Below, in pieces: positions 1 to 6,940 of a DNA stretch of 8,889 nt. A program made the position numbers and the translations under genes. The stretch is taken from assembly GCA_035480955.1 (NCBI GenBank), contig DATIHF010000050.1:1-8889 (forward strand), in the 5' to 3' direction. Every line of letters starts with the position of its first letter. The first letter of the stretch is position 1. The notes under the pieces were generated by a model, which ran no database searches, was not told where the DNA came from, and saw only the letters and a list, made by a program, of their open reading frames with translations. Origin of the DNA: DATIHF01 sp035480955 (lineage in GTDB: Bacteria; Patescibacteriota; Microgenomatia; Woykebacterales; RBG-16-39-9b).

Positions 1-78
1 GAAAAAGATTTGCAAGACAAACAAATTAGTAATAAAGTTTGGGTTAAGGGAAAGCTTATCAACTTTGTAGCAGACTAG
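1..78 (+). CDS. leuS: Leucyl-tRNA synthetase, C-terminal tail (partial, 5' end outside window)
   Basis: An open frame enters from the left edge and gives 25 residues before a TAG stop at 76-78. The last residues, KVWVKGKLINFVAD, resemble the conserved end of bacterial LeuRS (E. coli-type ending KVIYVPGKLLNLVVG), in which a short strand closes the C-terminal domain that contacts tRNA-Leu. LeuRS charges tRNA-Leu in the cytoplasm. The match rests on about 14 residues recalled from family knowledge, so it is suggestive rather than proven. The next gene starts 2 nt after this stop, so the two are probably co-transcribed. Confidence 0.65.
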   Translation, partial: EKDLQDKQISNKVWVKGKLINFVAD

Positions 79-80
79 AC

Positions 81-482
81 ATGACCCGTGACAATAGCTG
101 GTTACTCTCAAGACTCGATCGGCTTTGGTCCAGCCATTTTGCCGATGTTCCACAGAAAAATAAAGTTTTCATCAAATTTTCCCGTGTCTCCAAATTTCGC
201 TTTGGTTCAATCCGCATGCACCCGAGGACTAAAGAAACCTTGATTTTGATCAACGGCAAGTTCAAGGAGACCTCCTTTCCTGAGGAAATTGTCGATCACA
301 CGATCGCTCATGAACTAGTTCACTACGCCCACGGCTTTTCTTCACCGAACAAAAAGCTCCATCAGTATCCTCATCGAGGTGGGGTGATCGAAAAAGAGTT
401 AAGTGAGCGTGGGCTGAAACATTTGTCGCTTGCCTACAAGAAATGGTTGAAAGACTACAAAAAAACTCTCCGCAGCAAATAA
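81..482 (+). CDS. SprT-like zinc metallopeptidase family protein
   Basis: The product is a 133-residue soluble protein with no signal peptide or membrane segment. It carries a gluzincin-type HExxH motif, HELVH at residues 77-81, inside IAHELVHYAHG. A downstream PHRGGVIEKEL (His98) aligns with the PHGxxF/W segment that supplies the third zinc ligand in SprT proteins. Glu78 would be the catalytic base. SprT/Spartan relatives include DNA-protein crosslink proteases, but many small bacterial members have no known substrate, so the role is left open. The length is a little under that of typical SprT proteins (about 150-165 residues), and I see no C-terminal zinc ribbon. The ATG lies 2 nt after the upstream stop with no clear Shine-Dalgarno sequence, suggesting translational coupling. 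The comEA gene follows after another 2-nt gap. Confidence 0.75.
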   Translation: MTRDNSWLLSRLDRLWSSHFADVPQKNKVFIKFSRVSKFRFGSIRMHPRTKETLILINGKFKETSFPEEIVDHTIAHELVHYAHGFSSPNKKLHQYPHRGGVIEKELSERGLKHLSLAYKKWLKDYKKTLRSK

Positions 483-484
483 GC

Positions 485-1084
485 ATGGAAAAAATAATTG
501 AACTCACCGACAAATACAAAATTCCTTTGATTATCGCTCTAGCAGGAATTTTGCTAATTGGTCTGAGCCTGATTCTGCCAAAACTGAATAATTCTAAGAA
601 AGACTTAGTTTTAGAAAAATCCGCTGCTACTACAACCTCAACAGAAAAAAGCTTCGGCAAGAAACTCAAAGTCGATGTCTCTGGCGAGGTTCAAAAACCT
701 GGGGTTTACGAACTCTCTGAGGGTGAAAGAGTTCAGGATGCGATTTTACTAGCCGGTGGCTTCACCACTTCAGCTGACTCGGCCTGGATTTCTAAAGAGC
801 TCAATTTAGCTTCGAAAGTTATCGACGGGCAGAAGATTTACGTTCAAAAGAGTGGAGAGGTGGCCGCAATTTCCAGCCAAGGAACCTCCAATAGTTCAAC
901 TTCGATTGTAAATATAAACTTTGCCACAGAAACCCAATTGGATACTTTGCCCGGGATTGGTGCGGTGACCGCGGGGAAAATAATCTCGGGAAGGCCCTAC
1001 AAGAGTATTGACGAGCTTCTTTCGAAAAAGATTGTTGGTAAAGCTACTTTTGAAAAAATCAAAGGAATGGTGAGTGTCAACTAA
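485..1084 (+). CDS. comEA: ComEA-type DNA-binding competence protein (SLBB + helix-hairpin-helix)
   Basis: The product is 199 residues with the classic ComEA architecture. There is a short cytoplasmic N-terminus, one membrane helix at about residues 13-32, and a low-complexity Ser/Thr/Lys linker. An SLBB domain follows at about 61-122 (VDVSGEVQKPGVYEL, then the LLAGGF and GQKIYV signatures), then a second Ser/Thr-rich linker. A C-terminal helix-hairpin-helix DNA-binding domain occupies about 141-199 (VNINFATETQLDTLPGIGAV, then AGKIISGRPYKSIDELL). ComEA holds incoming double-stranded DNA at the outer face of the membrane and hands it to ComEC. An ATG at 443 would extend the protein by 14 residues and overlap the upstream gene by 40 bp. 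I prefer the ATG at 485, which removes the overlap, leaves a 2-nt gap and puts the membrane helix at the usual distance from the start. The end overlaps comEC by 11 bp. Confidence 0.9.
   Translation: MEKIIELTDKYKIPLIIALAGILLIGLSLILPKLNNSKKDLVLEKSAATTTSTEKSFGKKLKVDVSGEVQKPGVYELSEGERVQDAILLAGGFTTSADSAWISKELNLASKVIDGQKIYVQKSGEVAAISSQGTSNSSTSIVNINFATETQLDTLPGIGAVTAGKIISGRPYKSIDELLSKKIVGKATFEKIKGMVSVN
1061..1066 (+). promoter_or_regulatory. Shine-Dalgarno sequence for the comEC channel ORF
   Basis: AAAGGA lies 7 nt upstream of the GTG at 1074, inside the last codons of comEA. It supports a GTG start for the comEC channel ORF rather than a later start, and implies coupled translation of comEA and comEC. 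Confidence 0.55.
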
Positions 1085-2276
1085 AGGACTGTGGTTGGTT
1101 TTTGCAATTGCTCTAGCAATTCTCCTGGCTCGTTTTTACTTTTTCTACACCCAAAAGCCAAATCTTTCCAGCCAAACTAGGTTCACCGGTTCGATTTCAA
1201 GTGAACCTTACTTAAAAACTGGCAAGCTGATCTTTCAAGTAAACAAATACCTGGTTTTCGCTGACTATCAGAACTTAACCTACGGGGACAAAGTATTAGT
1301 TCAAGGAAAGGTTGATAAAAATAAAATTCAGGCCACTAGGGTTGTTTTAGAGAAAGAAGGACCAATTGGTGGCTTTTTTAAAGAGGGAAGGAGAAACCTC
1401 AACCAAAAAATTGTTGAGACATTCCCAAGTCCAGAGTCAGATTTATTGTCAGGAATGCTACTAGGCATCAAAACAAACCTATCAAAAGATTTCAAACAAG
1501 ATCTGATCAACACCGGCACTCTCCACGTTGTGGTGGTTTCTGGCTACAATATCACCTTACTGGCTAGTTTTTTCCTTTCCTTCAGCTTACTAATCGGTAG
1601 GAAGAAAGCTAGCTTTTTGGCAATTGGAGCAATTTTCCTTTACGCTGCTTTGGTGGGAGCGAGTCCACCGACGATTCGGGCGGTAATCATGGGAACCCTT
1701 ACTGTTGTGGCCATGATTCTTGGTCGACAAGTGATCGGAGTTTATCTATTGCTTCTGAGCGCTTACCTAATGCTTTTGATCTCCCCGGAAAATCTCTTCG
1801 ATATTTCCTTCCAACTCACCTTCGCCGCGACTTTAGGAGTAGTCACCCTGACCGAATTACTTAGCAAAAGATTAGTAAAAGTGCCAAAACAGGTTCGCGA
1901 AACCCTATCCGGTACTTTGGCAGCCCAAGTTTTGGTAATACCGCTCATCTTTTTTTACTTCGGCAACATTTCCTTGCTTTCGCCAATCGTCAATGTCTTA
2001 GTTCTTTGGACTGTCCCGATCTCGACGATTTTAGGTTTCGTTTGGCTTGGGCTGACTTTTCTGAGCCAGACTGTTGCCCAGCTGTTTAGCTACTTGCTCT
2101 TGCTTCCCTTGAGCTTTTTTACTCAGGTTGTCGGCTGGTTTGGACACTTTGACCTTTTCGTTATCAAAGCTGATTCCGGCAATCTCCTTTTTCTGGTCGG
2201 GTACAGCCTGGTTTTGTTGGCCTTCTTACTCAGTTTTTTACTAAAAAAATATGCCAGAGCAGAAAAGAAATCTTAA
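1074..2276 (+). CDS. comEC: ComEC membrane channel subunit (OB-like + Competence domain, no MBL domain)
   Basis: The product is 400 residues, starting at GTG. A first membrane helix at about residues 5-25 is followed by an OB-like DUF4131-type region at about 35-95 and then the polytopic Competence domain. Its signatures are visible: GTLHVVVVSGYNITLL at about 148-163, GASPPTIRAVIMG at 195-207 and ENLFDISFQLTFAATLGVV at 239-257. Many hydrophobic helices follow, and the protein ends in a basic, probably cytoplasmic tail (KKYARAEKKS). In the family this domain forms the channel that carries single-stranded DNA across the cytoplasmic membrane during transformation. Typical full ComEC proteins are about 700-800 residues because a metallo-beta-lactamase domain is fused at the C-terminus. 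Here that domain is a separate downstream ORF overlapping by 26 bp in another frame. No internal frameshift is evident, so the split looks natural. Confidence 0.9.
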   Translation: MSTKGLWLVFAIALAILLARFYFFYTQKPNLSSQTRFTGSISSEPYLKTGKLIFQVNKYLVFADYQNLTYGDKVLVQGKVDKNKIQATRVVLEKEGPIGGFFKEGRRNLNQKIVETFPSPESDLLSGMLLGIKTNLSKDFKQDLINTGTLHVVVVSGYNITLLASFFLSFSLLIGRKKASFLAIGAIFLYAALVGASPPTIRAVIMGTLTVVAMILGRQVIGVYLLLLSAYLMLLISPENLFDISFQLTFAATLGVVTLTELLSKRLVKVPKQVRETLSGTLAAQVLVIPLIFFYFGNISLLSPIVNVLVLWTVPISTILGFVWLGLTFLSQTVAQLFSYLLLLPLSFFTQVVGWFGHFDLFVIKADSGNLLFLVGYSLVLLAFLLSFLLKKYARAEKKS

Positions 2277-3117
2277 GAGTGTTTGGTTTGCTGTAATTGC
2301 ACTATTAGTTTTAACGAACGTAATAGTCTGGGCATTTTGGTTTTCTACCTCTGAAAAAAAGTTCAAAATTAGTTTCTATGATGTCGGGCAAGGGGACTCG
2401 GCTTTGATCCAAACTAAAGAAGGCTACAATATTTTGGTTGATGGTGGACCAAACAATAAGGTGGTTGATTATCTCAACCGAGATTTGCCGGTTAACGATC
2501 GGGAAATTGATGCTGTGATCCTTACTCATCCTCAAGCTGATCATATGTACGGGCTGATCGAAACTTTGAAAAAGTATAAAGTAAAAAAGATTTTGACGAC
2601 CAACGCTACCAATAACACCAAGCTCTACCAAAACTGGATTGATACAATAAATAATAAAAAGATAGCTTTGGAGTACGTCAAAACCGGAGAAACACTCACT
2701 ACAGGTGATGGAGTGACTCTAAAATTTGTCTGGCCACAGACTGATCAGCTGCAAAAAGTTGATGACCTCAACGTTGCCTGTGTGGTTTTTAAGCTAAGTT
2801 ACGGTTCACTGGATGTTTTGATGACTGGCGATGCTGATGTTCAAACCCAACCTTATCCTGAAATCGAAAGTCATATCGAAGTTTTGAAAGTTCCTCACCA
2901 CGGCTCAAAAACTGCGATCAAAGATGAAGAACTAGAGAAAATAAAACCCGAAATTGCTGTCATAAGTGTGGCTGCCAAGAATCGCTACGGTCATCCAACC
3001 GCAGTTACTCTAAACCAATTGCAAAGCTTCGGCGCAAAGATTTTTCGAACCGACCAAAGGGGAACAGTGAAAATTGTCAGTGATGGCCAAAGATGGTACA
3101 CTCAAACTGAAAGATAG
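2251..3117 (+). CDS. ComEC C-terminal half: membrane-anchored metallo-beta-lactamase domain protein
   Basis: The product is 288 residues. A basic N-terminus (MPEQKRNLKS) precedes one membrane helix at about 11-30, which should place the rest of the protein outside the membrane. The metallo-beta-lactamase fold of ComEC/Rec2 follows: YDVGQGDS at 43-50, VDGG at 63-66, THPQADH at 92-98, TGDAD at 192-196, PHHGS at 215-219 and YGHP at 246-249. In other bacteria this domain is fused to the ComEC channel and has been proposed to degrade the non-transported DNA strand. The metal motif is HxQxDH, with Gln95 where hydrolytic MBL enzymes have the second His. ComEC proteins often vary at this position, so activity cannot be judged. 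The ORF starts inside the end of the channel ORF (26-bp overlap), so translational coupling and 1:1 production are likely. A stand-alone MBL hydrolase is the alternative, but the context and motifs favour ComEC. Confidence 0.87.
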   Translation: MPEQKRNLKSVWFAVIALLVLTNVIVWAFWFSTSEKKFKISFYDVGQGDSALIQTKEGYNILVDGGPNNKVVDYLNRDLPVNDREIDAVILTHPQADHMYGLIETLKKYKVKKILTTNATNNTKLYQNWIDTINNKKIALEYVKTGETLTTGDGVTLKFVWPQTDQLQKVDDLNVACVVFKLSYGSLDVLMTGDADVQTQPYPEIESHIEVLKVPHHGSKTAIKDEELEKIKPEIAVISVAAKNRYGHPTAVTLNQLQSFGAKIFRTDQRGTVKIVSDGQRWYTQTER

Positions 3118-3133
3118 CTTAGGTTGACATTAT

Positions 3134-4759
3134 ATGATTAAGAATGAGATAGTTAAACAAATTTCAACTCTGCTGAAAGGAGAAAATCTAACACTTGAAA
3201 GTATCAGTGTTGAGGAGAGCTCTTTCGGAGATTATTCGACCTCATTTCCTCTCAAGCTAACCAAGTTCAAAAGTTATCAAACCCCTATCGAAGTTGCTAA
3301 GTTTTTTGTGTCTAAGCTGCAAAAAAACACACTATTTTCCGAAGTTACCGCGACTGAACCTGGATTCATCAATTTCAAACTAAACCAAAAAGAAGCCGCA
3401 AAGATGCTTTTGGAGATAATTCGGCAGGAAAAATACTACGGAAAAACCTCTCCCAACAAAAATAAAAAAGCTCGGGTCGAATTTGTCTCCGCCAACCCGA
3501 CGGGACCTCTTCACATTGGTAATGCCCGAGGAGGACCAATTGGAGATTCGATTGCCTCTGTCTTGGAAAAGACTGGTTTCCAGGTTCAAAGAGAGTACTA
3601 TAATAATGATATAGGGACTCAGGTTGATATATTTGGAGATAGTTTGATTGCTTTAATTAAAACTAAGCTTGGTGAAAAACAAGAAATCGTTGAAGAGAAA
3701 ACTTACCAAGGAGAGTATTTGGAAGAGCTAGCCGAGAAAATCATCAAAAAGCTCTCTTTAACTTCAATTGAAACAGTTCAAAATAAATCAGAAGAGATCA
3801 AAGCTCTAGCAAGCGTAACGTTATCCGAGGAAATTATCGTCGATTGCCAAGCGATGGGTATTAGCTTTGATGAGATTATTAAAGAGAGTGAATTTCAGAG
3901 CTCAGGAAAAACCGAGAAGGTTGTCGCTAAACTAAAGAAAAAAGGTTTAACAAAAGAAAAAGATAGTGCAGTCTGGTTTGCACCAAATGATGCTTACCTC
4001 AAAGATCGTGAATCAGTCTTGGTTAGAGGCGATGGAAGAGCGACTTACTTTGCTGACGATATTGCTTATCACGAGGAAAAGTTTGAAAGCAAGCCTGACT
4101 TAGTGGTGAATATCCTAGGAAGTAACCACCACGGACACGTTCCCAGGCTTCAAGCGGCGATTGCTTCACTAGGTTTTGATGCGAATAAATTTAAACCGAT
4201 CTTGTACCAGTATGTTAGGGTTCGACGAGGTAATGAAGTAGTTAAAATGTCCAAGCGGGCGGGGAATTACGTCACGGCCAGAGAAGTGCTCGATGAAGTA
4301 GGCAAGGACGCCTTTAGATTTTTGCTGCTTTTCAACAGCGCCAATAGCCATATAGATTTTGATTTGGAACTGGCAAAGAAACATAAAGCAGACAATCCGG
4401 TTTATTATGTTCAATACGCCCACGCACGATTAAGTAGTATTTTGAAAAAGGCATCTCCTTTGGATCTGGATAAGTTTGACCCAGGTTTATTAACAACAGC
4501 CCAAGAGTTTAGTTTGATCAAAAAAATTCTTGAGTTTCCTGACCTGGTTTTTGAACTATCAGAAAGCTTTGCCATTCACCAATTGGCTCACTACAGTATT
4601 TCCTTAGCCGAGCTTTTCCATCATTTTTATGAAAAAGACAAAGTCATCTCTTCAAACCAAGAGCTGACCCACTCTCGTTTAGCTTTGATTAGGGCGACAA
4701 AGATCACCTTGGAGAATTCACTTTCACTGCTTGGAGTTTCCGCTCCGGAAAGCATGTGA
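3134..4759 (+). CDS. argS: Arginyl-tRNA synthetase
   Basis: The product is a 541-residue class I aminoacyl-tRNA synthetase that attaches arginine to tRNA-Arg in the cytoplasm. The N-terminal Add-1 type tRNA-recognition domain covers about 1-85 (FGDYST, ending PGFINFKL). The Rossmann catalytic core starts with VEFVSANPTGPLHIGNARG at 115-133, which holds the HIGH motif as HIGN (127-130). REYYNNDIGTQVDIFGDS at 153-170, the ILGSNHHGHVPRLQ region at 327-340 and KMSKRAGNYVT at 371-381 (KMSKS-type loop) are all present. The C-terminal DALR anticodon-binding domain is clear from DAFRFLLL and NPVYYVQYAHARL onward. The protein ends LLGVSAPESM, as the family does, so the TGA at 4757-4759 is a genuine stop. 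The length is normal. The gene starts 16 bp after the ComEC MBL ORF, with only a weak AGG upstream. A cognate tRNA-Arg(CCU) gene lies at 8100-8175. Confidence 0.97.
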   Translation: MIKNEIVKQISTLLKGENLTLESISVEESSFGDYSTSFPLKLTKFKSYQTPIEVAKFFVSKLQKNTLFSEVTATEPGFINFKLNQKEAAKMLLEIIRQEKYYGKTSPNKNKKARVEFVSANPTGPLHIGNARGGPIGDSIASVLEKTGFQVQREYYNNDIGTQVDIFGDSLIALIKTKLGEKQEIVEEKTYQGEYLEELAEKIIKKLSLTSIETVQNKSEEIKALASVTLSEEIIVDCQAMGISFDEIIKESEFQSSGKTEKVVAKLKKKGLTKEKDSAVWFAPNDAYLKDRESVLVRGDGRATYFADDIAYHEEKFESKPDLVVNILGSNHHGHVPRLQAAIASLGFDANKFKPILYQYVRVRRGNEVVKMSKRAGNYVTAREVLDEVGKDAFRFLLLFNSANSHIDFDLELAKKHKADNPVYYVQYAHARLSSILKKASPLDLDKFDPGLLTTAQEFSLIKKILEFPDLVFELSESFAIHQLAHYSISLAELFHHFYEKDKVISSNQELTHSRLALIRATKITLENSLSLLGVSAPESM

Positions 4760-4772
4760 GGCGCGTTCCCAC

Positions 4773-4800
4773 TTCAAAATTTCCCTTGATAGGTTAAAAT
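4773..4800 (+). promoter_or_regulatory. Candidate sigma-70 promoter for the phosphoesterase-M16-ndk run
   Basis: The 50-bp gap after argS holds TTCAAA at 4773-4778 and TAAAAT at 4795-4800 with a 16-bp spacer. This is a reasonable vegetative promoter. A start site about 7 nt after the -10 would leave only about 3 nt before the ATG at 4810, so the message would be essentially leaderless, and no Shine-Dalgarno sequence is visible. The call is from pattern only. Confidence 0.4.
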
Positions 4801-4809
4801 ACCTTCTTA

Positions 4810-5652
4810 ATGAAAAACTTTCTTACTATTTCAATTAGCTTGATAGTGCTAATTGGCCTAATGTTTGCCATCAGCGCCTTTCTTGGGCGAGATTTGATCA
4901 ATTCTGCTTTAAATTCTCTGGGGACTAATCTTTCTCAAAAAGACAATGCTAAAGTCAAAACTTCTTTCGCCGTGATTTCTGACACCCACAGCGACTCTTC
5001 CGACACCCAAAGAGCTCTCCAGCAGATCAAATCTCTAGGTTTGAAATTTGTAATTCACAGCGGGGACTGGACTACCGTTGGAACAATTGATGAGTTGAAA
5101 GCACAGAAAGCTATTTTCGACCGCTCTGGCTTAACCTATTGGGGAGTGATGGGTGATCACGATCGTTGGCAATCTGGTTCGGCCAATTTTGAAAAAGTTT
5201 TAGGCCGACCCTATGAATCTTTTGACCGTGACAATCTTCATTTTATCTTGCTTGACGATTCTGACCTGACTAATGGTTTGGGAGAAGAGCAACTTGATTG
5301 GCTCTCTCTTGATCTGAAAAAGAACCCTGACAGAGACAAGATCATTGTTATGCATCTGCCTCCTTATCACCCGAGCAGTGATCGAACACTCGCTGGAAAA
5401 GGGGGGACCAACAACTCTGGTTTGCAGGAACAAACTGACCAGTTGTTAAATATGATAAAAGATCAAAAAGTCTTGGCCATCTTTTCCGGCGACCACCATC
5501 TTTCTCAGAGCTATACAGAACCAAAAACGTCTGTTAAAATATTCATCTCCGGTGCGGCGACCTCAGAAAGAAACCTGCAAACCCCGCGTTGGGAATTGGT
5601 TCAAGTCCTGCAAGACCAAACTGTCAGAGTGACCGATCAAGTGATAAATTAG
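4810..5652 (+). CDS. Membrane-anchored calcineurin-like metallophosphoesterase
   Basis: The product is 280 residues. An N-terminal hydrophobic segment at about 5-25 (signal anchor or signal peptide, no lipobox Cys) suggests an extracytoplasmic enzyme. The five metallophosphoesterase blocks are present in order: SDTHSD at 57-62 (DxH), HSGDW at 83-87 (GD), MGDHDRW at 114-120 (GNHD block), MHLPPYHP at 181-188, and SGDHH at 226-230 (GHxH block). The fold hydrolyses phosphomonoesters or diesters with a two-metal centre. The substrate cannot be told from sequence. Two blocks are variant: GNHD reads GDHD (Asp116 for the usual metal-binding Asn), and GHxH reads GDHH (Asp228 for the first His). ATG 4810 directly precedes the hydrophobic segment and is the natural start. 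The M16 peptidase gene follows after 2 nt, so the two are probably coupled. Confidence 0.85.
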   Translation: MKNFLTISISLIVLIGLMFAISAFLGRDLINSALNSLGTNLSQKDNAKVKTSFAVISDTHSDSSDTQRALQQIKSLGLKFVIHSGDWTTVGTIDELKAQKAIFDRSGLTYWGVMGDHDRWQSGSANFEKVLGRPYESFDRDNLHFILLDDSDLTNGLGEEQLDWLSLDLKKNPDRDKIIVMHLPPYHPSSDRTLAGKGGTNNSGLQEQTDQLLNMIKDQKVLAIFSGDHHLSQSYTEPKTSVKIFISGAATSERNLQTPRWELVQVLQDQTVRVTDQVIN

Positions 5653-5654
5653 CT

Positions 5655-6926
5655 ATGATTGATATACAAAAACAAACTATCAAAAATGACCTTAGAGTGC
5701 TAACCGCCTCAATGGCTTCAGTCAAATCGGCAACTGTGTTATTACTCGTGAAAGCTGGGTCCCGTTACGAAACCAAAGACCTCAATGGCATTGCCCACTT
5801 CGCTGAGCACATGTTTTTCAAGGGAACCAAAAAGCGCCCCACCGCAGTCGAGATTGCTTCTTTAATTGATGGTCTGGGAGCAGAATTTAACGCCTTTACT
5901 TCCAAAGAATACACTGGATTCTACATCAAAGCCGCCAGTTCTCACCTCGAATTAGTCACCGAAGTGCTCTCAGACATGCTCCTTAATTCCAAATTTGATC
6001 AAGAAGAAATTGACCGGGAAAGAAATGTCATTGGTGAAGAGCTGCGCATGTACCTAGACACCCCAATGCGCTACGTTGGAGATATTTACGAAGAACTCCT
6101 TTATGGTGACCAGCCGCTGGGTTGGGATACGGTTGGGACTTTAAAGTCTTTGCAAAACATCCAAAGAGATGATTTTCTCTCTTACAATAGTAAGTATTAC
6201 CTTGGACCAAACATGATTTTTGTGGTTGGAGGAGATGTGACCGCCGACAAAGGTAAGGCTTTAGCCGAGAAATATTTCGCTCCTTTGCCAAAGAAACCTT
6301 CTCCGGCTTTTAATAAAGCTAAATTTGATCAGAAAAAACCAGCAATAAAACTGTTTTACAAAGACAGTGAGCAAGCTCATTTAGCACTTGGAGTTCGTTC
6401 GTTACCTTTGGGAAACCCAGAGCGCTACAAGATCGCGGTTTTAAACTCAATACTAGGCTCTTCAATGAGTTCGCGTCTCTTTATCCAGTTGCGCGAGCGT
6501 CGCGGTTTGGCCTACTACGTTCGCAGTGGTTCAGAGGAGTATCACGACGCAGGAAGCTTCTCTGCCCAAGCAGGAGTGGAACCAAAAAACATCAACGAAG
6601 CGATCAAAGTGCTGCTTGCAGAGTTTGGAAAAATAACTCAAGAGAAAGTTTCTGAAGCAGAGCTCAAAAAAGCTAAAGACTCTCTCACCGGGCGGCTAAT
6701 ACTCGAACTGGAAGATTCTCGTGATGTTTCCACCATGGTGGGCTTGCAAGAGCTTTTGGAGGACAAAATCCGCACGCCAGAGGAAATAATTGCCAAAGTT
6801 AACCAAGTCACTTCAGAAGAGATTACCGACATCGCTAGCAGACTTTTTGTTAACCAAGGTTTGAACCTCGCAATCATTGGTCCTTTCAAAGAAGAAGCTA
6901 AATTTAGTAAAGATTTGAAATTTTAG
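5655..6926 (+). CDS. M16 family zinc metallopeptidase (PqqL/YmxG/MPP-beta type)
   Basis: The product is 423 residues with the two-lobe M16B organisation. The N-terminal lobe carries the inverted zinc motif HFAEH (His48, Glu51, His52) followed by MFFKGT. The third ligand, Glu128 in ERNVIGEELRMYLDTP, lies 76 residues after His52, the spacing seen in mitochondrial processing peptidase beta. The C-terminal lobe has the non-catalytic M16 signature SRLFIQLRERRGLAYYV and no zinc motif. The family degrades or processes peptides inside a closed chamber, sometimes as pairs of active and inactive subunits. Here one protein appears self-sufficient. No signal peptide is seen, so it is likely cytoplasmic. 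The frame is open from an ATG at 5589, but I chose ATG 5655 because alignment-like features begin right after it (IKNDLRVLT, then VKAGSRYETKDLNGIAH) and it starts 2 nt after the phosphoesterase stop. Confidence 0.92.
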   Translation: MIDIQKQTIKNDLRVLTASMASVKSATVLLLVKAGSRYETKDLNGIAHFAEHMFFKGTKKRPTAVEIASLIDGLGAEFNAFTSKEYTGFYIKAASSHLELVTEVLSDMLLNSKFDQEEIDRERNVIGEELRMYLDTPMRYVGDIYEELLYGDQPLGWDTVGTLKSLQNIQRDDFLSYNSKYYLGPNMIFVVGGDVTADKGKALAEKYFAPLPKKPSPAFNKAKFDQKKPAIKLFYKDSEQAHLALGVRSLPLGNPERYKIAVLNSILGSSMSSRLFIQLRERRGLAYYVRSGSEEYHDAGSFSAQAGVEPKNINEAIKVLLAEFGKITQEKVSEAELKKAKDSLTGRLILELEDSRDVSTMVGLQELLEDKIRTPEEIIAKVNQVTSEEITDIASRLFVNQGLNLAIIGPFKEEAKFSKDLKF

Positions 6927-6930
6927 GAGA
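6925..6930 (+). promoter_or_regulatory. Shine-Dalgarno sequence for ndk
   Basis: AGGAGA overlaps the TAG stop of the M16 gene and sits 10 nt before the ndk ATG. It is the strongest ribosome-binding site in the window and suggests that ndk is translated from the same message as the peptidase. Confidence 0.6.
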
Positions 6931-6940
6931 ATCCTTAGCA

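Noticed and set aside
443..484. Upstream ATG extending comEA by 14 residues
   Set aside because: It would overlap the SprT-like gene by 40 bp and has no ribosome-binding site. The ATG at 485 gives a standard ComEA N-terminus.
3124..3129. A perfect TTGACA just upstream of argS
   Set aside because: The argS ATG is only 4 nt downstream, and no -10 hexamer lies at the proper distance inside the gene. It would also start transcription within the coding region. A chance match.
4757..4759. Possible recoding of UGA (as in Gracilibacteria)
   Set aside because: The argS TGA falls exactly at the family's conserved C-terminal end, so it acts as a stop.
5589..5654. Upstream ATG extending the M16 peptidase by 22 residues
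   Set aside because: The added residues overlap the phosphoesterase end and do not resemble the family, whose homology begins right after ATG 5655.
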